Origin: an uncultured Bacteroidia bacterium
GTDB lineage: Bacteria; Bacteroidota; Bacteroidia; Bacteroidales; Prolixibacteraceae
Reading direction: 5' to 3'
NCBI GenBank assembly: GCA_903927965.1
Contig: CAIYPA010000366.1
Coordinates: 1-39,800 of the forward strand
Length of the DNA stretch: 39,800 nt
This document shows positions 25,687 to 33,157 of the stretch, piece after piece. The first letter of the stretch is position 1. Each line of letters opens with the position of its first letter. A program made the translations under genes and the position numbers. Below the pieces are notes generated by a model. It was given only the letters and a program-made list of their open reading frames with translations. It was not told the origin of the DNA and searched no databases.

Positions 25687-25956
25687 TTATTTCAAAAGTA
25701 ATTCACTTAAAAATAATAAATCAGCTTTGTATTGATCTCCTTCAACTTTACTGTAATTCAAACATAACTCTTGACCACCATCATTTCGAATTGCGATAAA
25801 ATGCTCTAATTTGTCTCCAGGGTAGAGCGATTTTGAAATCATGTATGAAACTGAGCTTATTTTCATAAATTGATTGTGCTGGATTACATCGGAGCTATCT
25901 CCTTTAAATGCAAACTGATGGATCCAATTGTTATTTATTATTTCGAACTTCTTCAT
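25687..25956 (-). CDS. Small hypothetical protein
   Basis: The 89-residue acidic protein has no signal peptide or membrane span and is probably cytosolic. It starts MKKFEIINNNWIHQFAFKGD and looks like a small alpha/beta protein. No family is recognised. It is divergent from the restriction-modification controller, with a shared 180-bp upstream region, and shares the island's AT-rich composition, so it may be part of it. Confidence 0.6.
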   Translation of the reverse strand: MKKFEIINNNWIHQFAFKGDSSDVIQHNQFMKISSVSYMISKSLYPGDKLEHFIAIRNDGGQELCLNYSKVEGDQYKADLLFLSELLLK

Positions 25957-26012
25957 AATGAATATTTTATATTAAGTAATTAAACCTCTTTTACCTAACC
26001 CTATGATGCAAC

Positions 26013-26020
26013 CAAATTTA
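26013..26020 (-). promoter_or_regulatory. Candidate -7 element for the small hypothetical gene (TAAATTTG)
   Basis: On the reverse strand TAAATTTG fits TAnnTTTG about 57 bp before the start at 25956. The -33 TTTG is not at the expected spacing. Confidence 0.35.
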
Positions 26021-26076
26021 AAGTTTTCTCAAAAGTAGGTTTTATTATTGCGAACGACAATTAAAGAACTAACAAT

Positions 26077-26107
26077 TTTGGATTTCAAAAATAAATTCGT
26101 ATATTTG
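26077..26107 (+). promoter_or_regulatory. Bacteroidota-type promoter of the restriction-modification operon
   Basis: TTTG at 26077-26080 and TATATTTG at 26100-26107 are separated by exactly 19 bp, matching the Bacteroidota TTTG-N19-TAnnTTTG consensus. The controller ATG at 26138 lies 31 bp downstream. Confidence 0.75.
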
Positions 26108-26137
26108 TCAAATGCTGACAGTACAAAAAATGGCAAA

Positions 26138-26446
26138 ATGGAAATAATTCAATCAGAATTAGGACGGTTTTTACGGGATTTGCGAAAGACAAATGGACAG
26201 ACTTTGCACCAAGTTTCGCAAGGTACTGATATTGACTCCCCTCTTATTAGTAAACTTGAAAGAGGTGAACGCCTGCCTACTGAGGAACAGATAAAAAAAC
26301 TGGCAAAGCATTTTAATATTTCTGAATCTGAGTTAAAAATTAAGGCAACTGCTGAAAAAATTATCAAAGAATTTGGGATAACCGATACTACATATGAAGC
26401 GGTAAGCTTAGTAATGGAACAACTTACACCATATTTAAAAAAATGA
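26138..26446 (+). CDS. XRE-family helix-turn-helix regulator (R-M controller-like)
   Basis: From the ATG at 26138 the protein has 102 residues with an N-terminal HTH_3 domain (LGRFLRDLRKTNGQTLHQVSQGTDIDSPLISKLERGERLPT) and a short helical C-terminal tail. The longer frame from 26048 was rejected because its start lies upstream of the promoter found at 26077-26107. Its stop overlaps the first methyltransferase start (ATGA at 26443-26446), so translation is coupled. C proteins of type II restriction-modification systems are of this kind and time nuclease expression after methylation; here it is likely to control the methyltransferases and perhaps the convergent nuclease. Confidence 0.85.
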   Translation: MEIIQSELGRFLRDLRKTNGQTLHQVSQGTDIDSPLISKLERGERLPTEEQIKKLAKHFNISESELKIKATAEKIIKEFGITDTTYEAVSLVMEQLTPYLKK

Positions 26447-27276
26447 AAGAGTTAATAAAGGACACTTTTGAACTATACTTGCAGGATGCCCTTGAAGGCA
26501 TGGCAGTTATGCAAGACAATTCTGTGGATTTGGCAATATGTGACCCCCCTTATGGTGCAGCGACAAGTGCCAAATGGAATTATGACAGCAGTAAAAAACT
26601 GAATGGATTTGGCGGCAATTGGAAGTTGAACAATGAAGAATGGGACTTACTAACTGGAAATGAAATATTTAAATCAAGCTACCTTTGGTTAAAAGAACTT
26701 AAAAGGTTGGTAAAGCCAACAGGCTCAATTTGGATTCACTCCACTTATCATAATTCAGGATTTGTAAATGTTGTATGTCAAATTTTAGGCTTAGAAATTA
26801 TAAATGAAGTCGCATGGTATAAACGAAATGCCTTTCCGAATTTGTCTGCAAGAAGATTAACTGCAAGCCATGAAACAATTTTATGGGTGCATACAGGTGG
26901 GGACAAACGCCAATACAATTTTAACTATGACGATGTTAAGAGGGCAAAATTTGCAGGTGATAATTTAAAAGAAGCCGATAAACAACTAAGAACTGTATGG
27001 GATATACCAAATAACAAAGGTAAAGAAGAGTTGATATTTGGAAATCATCCGACCCAGAAGCCTCTAAGGGTAGCTGACAGGTTACTTATGATTTCAGGGA
27101 TTAAAGGAGGTAAATTACTTGTACCATTCGCAGGTTCAGGAACCGAAATGATTTCTGGGTTAAAATATGGGATGCACTCCATAGGCTTTGAAACGAATGA
27201 AGAGTATTTCGACCTGGCCATAAAGCGCATCGAGTTTGAAGAAAGCAATGTTAATAGTCAATTGCAATTAATATGA
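26443..27276 (+). CDS. DNA amino-methyltransferase, beta class (type II R-M)
   Basis: The 277-residue protein has the catalytic motif DPPYG at 34-38 near the N-terminus and the S-adenosylmethionine-binding motif FAGSGT at 229-234 near the C-terminus, the order of beta-class N6-adenine or N4-cytosine methyltransferases. GNHPTQKP before motif I and YFDLAIKRIE after it are also typical. It overlaps the second methyltransferase by four bases (27273-27276). Together they would protect a site for the convergent nuclease. The recognition sequence cannot be read from the protein. Confidence 0.92.
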   Translation: MKELIKDTFELYLQDALEGMAVMQDNSVDLAICDPPYGAATSAKWNYDSSKKLNGFGGNWKLNNEEWDLLTGNEIFKSSYLWLKELKRLVKPTGSIWIHSTYHNSGFVNVVCQILGLEIINEVAWYKRNAFPNLSARRLTASHETILWVHTGGDKRQYNFNYDDVKRAKFAGDNLKEADKQLRTVWDIPNNKGKEELIFGNHPTQKPLRVADRLLMISGIKGGKLLVPFAGSGTEMISGLKYGMHSIGFETNEEYFDLAIKRIEFEESNVNSQLQLI

Positions 27277-28157
27277 TAATACCTAGAAATATTCTGGAAC
27301 CTGTTATAAAATGGTCAGGCAGCAAAAGATTGGTAGCTCCAGAATTGTGCCGCTACATTAGTAATCAGAAAAGATATATTGAGCCTTTTATAGGTGGAGG
27401 TTCAATGTTGCCGTTCAGACAAATCCCTAAAGCAGTAGCAAGTGACATAATTCCCGAATTGGTAAGGCTCTGGAATCAAATAAAAACTAACCCGGAACAA
27501 GTTGCTGATGAATATAAAAATCGATGGGATCGGCTGCAAAGCGATGGTCACGGGGTTTTTTATGAAGTAAGGGACAGCTTTAATAAAACTAAAAACGAAT
27601 TTGATTTTCTGTTTTTAACAAGAACTTGTGTCAACGGGTTAATCAGGTATAATAACAATGGAGAGTTTAATAACTCCATGCATAAAAATAGGCCTGGGAT
27701 TAACCCGAAAAGTTTCAAGGAAATTATTTTGAAATGGAGCTATTTTATTAAAGATGTTGAATTTAGGGAATGTGATTATCGAGAAACTCTTGCCGATGCC
27801 AATAAAAATGATTTTGTTTTTCTCGACCCTCCCTATGGTGGCACAAAAGATAGATATACAAAAACTGAATTTGTCCTCGAGCAGTTTTATTGTGAATTAG
27901 AAAGATTAAATTCTGTTGGGGCAAAATGGATCCTAACCTTTGATGGAGTAGCTGGTAGCCGCGAATACGACTACCAATTACCAAAGGAGATCTTTCTGCA
28001 TAAAACAGAAATAAAAACAGGAAATTCTCCATTTACCAAAATCATGAAGACAACTGTTGATGCAGTTTACGAATCAGTATATTTTAATTTCAAACCTACT
28101 GCCGAACTGAGAACTGACGTTAATCAATATGTTTCTCAAGAATTGGTTTTTGTCTGA
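27273..28157 (+). CDS. DNA adenine methyltransferase, alpha class (D12/Dam family)
   Basis: The 294-residue protein has the N-terminal Dam-family block VIKWSGSKRLVAPEL and the cofactor motif EPFIGGGS (37-44), then the catalytic motif LDPPYGG (DPPY at 184-187), the alpha-class order. The length fits Dam/DpnM-type enzymes. It is translationally coupled to the beta-class enzyme. Two methyltransferases of different classes in one system suggest either an asymmetric recognition site with one enzyme per strand, or a DpnM/DpnA-like pair acting on double- and single-stranded DNA. Its last 84 bases overlap the 3' end of the nuclease gene on the opposite strand. Confidence 0.93.
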   Translation: MIIPRNILEPVIKWSGSKRLVAPELCRYISNQKRYIEPFIGGGSMLPFRQIPKAVASDIIPELVRLWNQIKTNPEQVADEYKNRWDRLQSDGHGVFYEVRDSFNKTKNEFDFLFLTRTCVNGLIRYNNNGEFNNSMHKNRPGINPKSFKEIILKWSYFIKDVEFRECDYRETLADANKNDFVFLDPPYGGTKDRYTKTEFVLEQFYCELERLNSVGAKWILTFDGVAGSREYDYQLPKEIFLHKTEIKTGNSPFTKIMKTTVDAVYESVYFNFKPTAELRTDVNQYVSQELVFV

Positions 28158-30059
28158 AATTAATAAATGCCCAATTGTTGGCAATTCGTTGTCATGGAAC
28201 TCAAATGCAAAGACGAAATCAAGTTTTCCAATTTTCAAAGAAGACTTCATTTCGTCCAAATTTTTATAACAAAACGCACCTCCTGAAATCGAAACCGGAT
28301 CAGGCAAGGGAGATTGTTTGCCACCGAAAAGATTCCATTCCGATTTTGGTTCTTTATATGCGGTTGGCGCAATTTTAAATAATACTTTCACGTATTCTGT
28401 TAACCGGTTGCCAATATTTTCATCTAAATCTTTAGCATTGTTTTTAGATTCTATCACAAGAAAAACATTCCCTTCTTTTGTGTGGATTTGAATTATATGG
28501 TCTGGGCGTTTTGCCTTGGTTGCCGAAACCCTAGGTAAAGAAGTCCATCGATATTCAGTTTTTTTTGCGAAATCCCAATATGAAATACCGCTCCAATCAC
28601 CACCAGGAGGGTTACACATTGATTCAAAAATATTTGTACTTAATTTCCTTGAAAACAAATTATGTATCGCGGTATCAACATCATGTTCAGAAAAAGATCC
28701 ATTTGGTTTGGCAGTATTAAATTCAACTTTTACTTTTTTTCTTACCAAATCTCTATCAATCATATGTGTTAAAACCCCATATTCGGATGTACTACTATCG
28801 GCTAATACATAATTACTTAGATTTAGTACGGCCTGCCATAGTCCATTGTTAGTGGCGAGTTTTGATGGATTTTCTACAAAGGTTTTCCAAGTTTGCTTTA
28901 CTGCAGGACCGTAAACAATTGTCAGTATATCAATGTCATTCCCGAACAACATTCTTGCCAGTGGCACAAGGCCTCTGTCAGGACGTGAATCATCCCCACG
29001 TGGTTTAAATCCCGTTATCCAAACAACAATAAAAGGTTTGTTCTTTTTCTCAATGGAATTTGCAAGTACTTTTATAGCATCATCTTGATATGTCTTTTTT
29101 AGGAGGTCAGAGAATTTTTTCACATTGCCATCGGCTATTAGGCAAATAGGAATTTCTTTTGCACCAATTGACAGGCAATCAAGATTTTGAGTATCAGACA
29201 GTAACTTTTTAAAGGTGCTGGTTATGTTAACTTTGTCGGAAGATTTCTTTTTCCAAACTTGTTTATTAGGATTGTTTTTAATCCATTCAGCCTTTTTCTG
29301 GCCGGTTGAAATCTTCAAGAACTCCTCCCATTCCATCGAACGAAATGTATCAAATCGCTTTCTATCATCAGAAAGAATTTTTACAAGAATAGTTCCTTTT
29401 TCAATTAACAAATCAAAGGCATCGCTAATTTGTGTTTTATCTAAAATACATCTTATTAGATCTAAACTTGCCTCAACACCAAATATGGGTGTGAATTTTT
29501 TTCGGAGTGAATTTGTTATTGCGGGATGTGCTTCATAAATTGGGACGCTTACAACCTTTAATGCCTTGGAAGATGTCAAATATGAGAAGGGTACTATCGG
29601 ATTAGGAAAACGCGGTGCTTTTACATTTCTGTTTGCATCCAATTCAACGCCGCCAATTTCAGCGAAATAAAAGTATGGTATTCCGATCTCAGCACAGGTG
29701 ACTGCTCTTCCATTTCTTTGCCAGGCATTATTACCTGCAGGTAGGGCACTACAGAATTCCATGGCAAATAAAAGCTCCTCGGATTTGGTGTCTTCACTGA
29801 CCCTTGTAATATATGCGTCAGTTGCCTCTCGAATTGGTGCCCCACATTTTGCTAATTCAGCATTAATATTGACATTCCATCGGTCATGTCCACCTAATAA
29901 TTCAACTTCAAAGAATTCTTTATCTTTAATACTAATACCAAAAAGTGGCATAAAAATGCTACATGGTTTTATGAAAGCGGTTGCTTTATAAGCCGATACG
30001 ATTAGTTTTAACGCTCTTTCACATTCGATAATATTATCCCCGTGAATTCTTAATTTCAT
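28074..30059 (-). CDS. Putative restriction endonuclease of the PD-(D/E)XK type
   Basis: The 661-residue protein has no family I recognise by name. Near the C-terminus it has a PD-(D/E)XK-like motif: P519-D520 in AKRPDHIIQIH and E537-S-K539 in FLVIESKNN, spaced by a beta-hairpin, as in many type II nucleases. The N-terminal 500 residues would carry DNA recognition and other functions. It converges on the alpha methyltransferase with an 84-bp overlap and shares its AT-rich composition, so it is probably the cognate nuclease. It has its own promoter, allowing separate timing from the methyltransferases. Confidence 0.8.
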   Translation of the reverse strand: MKLRIHGDNIIECERALKLIVSAYKATAFIKPCSIFMPLFGISIKDKEFFEVELLGGHDRWNVNINAELAKCGAPIREATDAYITRVSEDTKSEELLFAMEFCSALPAGNNAWQRNGRAVTCAEIGIPYFYFAEIGGVELDANRNVKAPRFPNPIVPFSYLTSSKALKVVSVPIYEAHPAITNSLRKKFTPIFGVEASLDLIRCILDKTQISDAFDLLIEKGTILVKILSDDRKRFDTFRSMEWEEFLKISTGQKKAEWIKNNPNKQVWKKKSSDKVNITSTFKKLLSDTQNLDCLSIGAKEIPICLIADGNVKKFSDLLKKTYQDDAIKVLANSIEKKNKPFIVVWITGFKPRGDDSRPDRGLVPLARMLFGNDIDILTIVYGPAVKQTWKTFVENPSKLATNNGLWQAVLNLSNYVLADSSTSEYGVLTHMIDRDLVRKKVKVEFNTAKPNGSFSEHDVDTAIHNLFSRKLSTNIFESMCNPPGGDWSGISYWDFAKKTEYRWTSLPRVSATKAKRPDHIIQIHTKEGNVFLVIESKNNAKDLDENIGNRLTEYVKVLFKIAPTAYKEPKSEWNLFGGKQSPLPDPVSISGGAFCYKNLDEMKSSLKIGKLDFVFAFEFHDNELPTIGHLLISDKNQFLRNILINVSSQFGSRFEIKIY

Positions 30060-30077
30060 AGTTTATAATTTAGTTTT

Positions 30078-30085
30078 CAAATGTA
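30078..30085 (-). promoter_or_regulatory. Candidate -7 element of the nuclease gene (TACATTTG)
   Basis: On the reverse strand TACATTTG fits TAnnTTTG and lies 18 bp before the nuclease ATG at 30059, giving a very short leader. No TTTG sits 19 bp upstream. Confidence 0.45.
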
Positions 30086-30277
30086 GTTAAAACTTTATAT
30101 AATGTTACTTTTTGTTACGCAATATAATATGAATTGGATTAGGTCCTTTTTTCTCTTTAAACTTACTCAACACCTAATTTCACCATAATTAGAAATGCCG
30201 CGTCTTTAACTTTAACAAAAAGATCCAAACTGGCGAAATTTTTTACCTTTACATCGTATTGCCTAAAACTTTTGAAG

Positions 30278-31396
30278 ATGCAGCCAAAAAAGTTCGTTAC
30301 TTTTTTATTTGGGTGGTGGATAGTCCTCTTGATGGTAAACTGTTCGCCTAAACATGAAAATCCTGCCCCGGAAAAACAACAGATGAAAATGTTGGGATCC
30401 TGGAGCGGGATCTTACCGTGCAAGGACTGTGCTGGACTTGATTGCAATTATTCATTTTATGCAGACCATACTTTTTCCTTTCTTGGAGACCATATGATCA
30501 TTGCAAGTCCTCATCCTGAACAAAAATATGAAAAAGGAAAATGGTTGTTAACAACCGACTCCATCCTGCTGTTAACCAATGTGAACGGGGAGAAAATAAG
30601 CCTTAGGTTTTATCGCGACAGTCTGATTTATAAACACAAAAAGGACAAATCCCCATTATTTTCAAGTTTTCATTTTTATTCCTTCACAAAGGATGATATA
30701 AAAAAGGCGTGGTATCCTATGGCTTCGCATGGCTATAGGTTTGCAGCTTATGGTTTTCAGCCAGCCTGGAGATTAGATATTGGCAATGACAAATCGTTTC
30801 ATTTTACAATTGAAGGAAAAACACAATTTGCTGGTATGTTTAGTACTGTCACAAAATATGTGGAGAATGCAGAAAAAATGATGATTGAAGCGTTCAATGA
30901 GTCGAATCGGATTAAGATTTCGGCCGTTCAAAGAACATATCTGGACACCATTAACAATTACACATTTCCTTGGACCGTAACCATTTCTTTATCAAAAAAG
31001 TCTGTAAACCAAACGGCTGAATATACAGGTGGTGGAAAATGCCTGGGTGAATATTTATTGGTTGGAAGGTGGTACCTTTCGTCTATTGACAAATTGCCGA
31101 TCAATGGAGTTCTGTTCCCACCCGATCAAAGTAGGCCCTATTTGGAATTTGATCCCTTTGAGAAAAGGTTTTCCGGTTTTGGCGGCTGTTCCAACTTTAC
31201 CGGGGAATATGAAGCAGATCAGGACTCCGTTGTCTTTGGCCAATTTGCCTTAAACCAATCAGATTGCCTTAAGCGCAATTATGAAAATGAATTCATTAAA
31301 ATGCTTATAGATAATAAGTTCAAGTGGATTAAACCCAGGGAGTGGATGACATTTAGATCAGGAAAACATGAATTGTTGTTTACTGACAAGCCGTAA
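30278..31396 (+). CDS. Lipoprotein with NlpE-like and META (HslJ-like) domains
   Basis: The 372-residue protein starts at the ATG at 30278, with an in-frame TTG two codons earlier. It has a lipoprotein signal ending in MVNC (about residue 22). An NlpE-N-like domain follows with the CxxC motif (GSWSGILPCKDCAGLDCNYSF). A middle domain carries the pattern FQPAWRLDIGNDKSFHF, seen in COG3650-type proteins. The C-terminal META domain (about 255-370) includes GGCSNFTGEYE and a late D-C-L-K motif. In E. coli, NlpE senses envelope stress and HslJ is a heat-induced META protein. All three domains together suggest an envelope-stress or copper/antibiotic-response lipoprotein; the exact role is unknown. 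Confidence 0.85.
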   Translation: MQPKKFVTFLFGWWIVLLMVNCSPKHENPAPEKQQMKMLGSWSGILPCKDCAGLDCNYSFYADHTFSFLGDHMIIASPHPEQKYEKGKWLLTTDSILLLTNVNGEKISLRFYRDSLIYKHKKDKSPLFSSFHFYSFTKDDIKKAWYPMASHGYRFAAYGFQPAWRLDIGNDKSFHFTIEGKTQFAGMFSTVTKYVENAEKMMIEAFNESNRIKISAVQRTYLDTINNYTFPWTVTISLSKKSVNQTAEYTGGGKCLGEYLLVGRWYLSSIDKLPINGVLFPPDQSRPYLEFDPFEKRFSGFGGCSNFTGEYEADQDSVVFGQFALNQSDCLKRNYENEFIKMLIDNKFKWIKPREWMTFRSGKHELLFTDKP

Positions 31397-31450
31397 TTAT
31401 TTATCAAAACAACCTTTGAATTTCAAATAATTGTCAGCAGTGCTAAAAGG

Positions 31451-31510
31451 CACCAAATTCCTCCTAATGCTATCGGGACACTTGCACTTTAGCGGAATTT
31501 GGTGTTTTTT
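31451..31510. terminator. Bidirectional-looking terminator between converging genes
   Basis: An 11-bp perfect inverted repeat, CACCAAATTCC (31451-31461) and GGAATTTGGTG (31494-31504), is followed by T6 on the plus strand. On the reverse strand the mirror arm is followed by CCTTTT. It lies between the META lipoprotein and the cysteine desulfurase. The loop of 32 bases is long, and an inner GCTAAA/TTTAGC pair (31442-31493) could form an alternative stem. Confidence 0.65.
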
Positions 31511-31523
31511 GCAGATAAAATAT

Positions 31524-33137
31524 TCATCTGATATACTGTATCTTACGAATAGCCGTCACCAACCTGTCTATTTCGCTTTTGGTGTTGTAAAACGCAAACG
31601 ATGGTCGGACTGTGGCTTCGACACCCAACCTCCTCAAGGCCGGCTGGGCACAGTGGTGACCGGCACGCAGGGCAATCCCTTCAAGGTCGAGCAAACGGCC
31701 AACTTCGGGAGTGGGGATATTTTTTAAATCGAAGGAGACGACACTTACCCTTTCTTTTGGATTTCCGATCAACCGCAACCCGTTGATCTTTGCCAGTTCT
31801 TCACGAGCGTATTCGGTGAGCCCATGTTCGTATTTCGATATATTGGGAATCCCAAGTCGGCTCACATAATCGAGCGCGAAACCCAATCCAACGGCATCGG
31901 CAACATTGGGTGTCCCTGCCTCAAACTTTGCAGGCGGATCGTTAAAAACAGTCTCTTCAATCCGTACATCCTTGATCATATTCCCTCCACCTTGCCAGGG
32001 AGGGATGATTTCAAGAAGCTCCTTTTTTCCATAGACAACACCTATCCCGTTGGGTGCGTAGATTTTATGTCCTGAGAAAACGAAAAAGTCGGCGCCCAGT
32101 TCCTGAACATTGATCGGTGTATGTGCGACAGATTGTGCCCCATCGATCAATACCCTTGCGCCCCATCGTTTTGCAAGATCGACAATCGCTTTCACCGGAA
32201 GGATGGTCCCGAAAGTGTTGTTGACATGGCTCACGGAAACAATTTTGGTGCGTGGCCCGAGCAGTTTTTCGTAATCTTCGAGGATGATGTCACCATTGTC
32301 GTTGATCGGGATGGCCAGTAGTTTTGCCCCTTTCTCCTTTGCAAGCTGCTGCCAGGGAACAATATTGGCGTGATGGTCAAGTGTCGAAATGATGATCTCG
32401 TCACCGGGCTGGATAAACTTTCGGCCAAAAGTCTGCGCCACCAGGTTGATCCCTTCGGTCGTTCCACGGACGAAAATAATCTCCTCCGTTGACGATGCCC
32501 CGATAAAATTTTTCACCTTCTCGCGTGCTTTTTCATAGGCATCGCTCGAACGTGCTGCAAGTGTATGGGCTGCACGGTGGATGTTCGAATTGTCCTGTTC
32601 GTAAAACCGGGCAATCTCATTGATCACGCTGTGAGGTTTCTGGGTCGTCGCGGCATTGTCAAACCAGATCAGGTCTTTGCCGTTTACCTTTTGTTGCAGG
32701 ATCGGAAAATCTTTGCGGATCGAAAGGATGTCAAACGTATCACGGGTGTTGTAGGTCAGTTGCTGGTCACGGCCAAAAGAATAATCCGAAAAGGTTGAAG
32801 AGGCAAACCCCTGTTCTGCAGCAGATTGCAAATTGTTGTTGTGATTTTTGTTTAGCAGCGATTTTAATTCATCGCCTACCGGCAATCCACCCGAAAATTT
32901 TCCCGGATCAAAATTTGGCGCATGACCCGCAGTTCCCTGAAATCCTCCGATTCCTGCAATCCGGTCAAACGATTCATAGACCGAATTGAGGTTGAGGTCG
33001 TTATCTTCAATCAATTGTAAACCAGGTTGATCCTCCCCCAATGGACAATGTTCGGACGCAATCTGTCTTAACTGCCCGATACCGGGCAGTTCAACATCAC
33101 TGTTGAAATAATCAAACTGCTGAGTTTCTATTGGCAT
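31524..33137 (-). CDS. Encapsulin-cargo cysteine desulfurase (SufS-type) with disordered N-terminal extension
   Basis: The 537-residue protein is about 130 residues longer than ordinary SufS. Residues 1-135 are low in hydrophobic core and rich in Gly, Asn, Asp and Gln, with short motifs such as LPGIGQLRQIASEH. Residues 138-537 form a class V aminotransferase fold: FDNAATTQKPH, NIHRAAHTLAARS, SHVNNTFGTI, the PLP lysine K358 (FSGHK) and the catalytic cysteine C496 (RAGHHCAQP). The enzyme takes sulfur from cysteine, giving alanine and a cysteine persulfide. In family-2 encapsulin systems the cysteine desulfurase cargo has just such an unstructured N-terminal domain that loads it into the shell. 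The encapsulin gene is 20 bp upstream on the same strand. The sequence supports a cargo role strongly; which N-terminal motif loads it is inference. Confidence 0.93.
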   Translation of the reverse strand: MPIETQQFDYFNSDVELPGIGQLRQIASEHCPLGEDQPGLQLIEDNDLNLNSVYESFDRIAGIGGFQGTAGHAPNFDPGKFSGGLPVGDELKSLLNKNHNNNLQSAAEQGFASSTFSDYSFGRDQQLTYNTRDTFDILSIRKDFPILQQKVNGKDLIWFDNAATTQKPHSVINEIARFYEQDNSNIHRAAHTLAARSSDAYEKAREKVKNFIGASSTEEIIFVRGTTEGINLVAQTFGRKFIQPGDEIIISTLDHHANIVPWQQLAKEKGAKLLAIPINDNGDIILEDYEKLLGPRTKIVSVSHVNNTFGTILPVKAIVDLAKRWGARVLIDGAQSVAHTPINVQELGADFFVFSGHKIYAPNGIGVVYGKKELLEIIPPWQGGGNMIKDVRIEETVFNDPPAKFEAGTPNVADAVGLGFALDYVSRLGIPNISKYEHGLTEYAREELAKINGLRLIGNPKERVSVVSFDLKNIPTPEVGRLLDLEGIALRAGHHCAQPALRRLGVEATVRPSFAFYNTKSEIDRLVTAIRKIQYIR

Positions 33138-33157
33138 AATAGTCGCATTTAAAGGAA

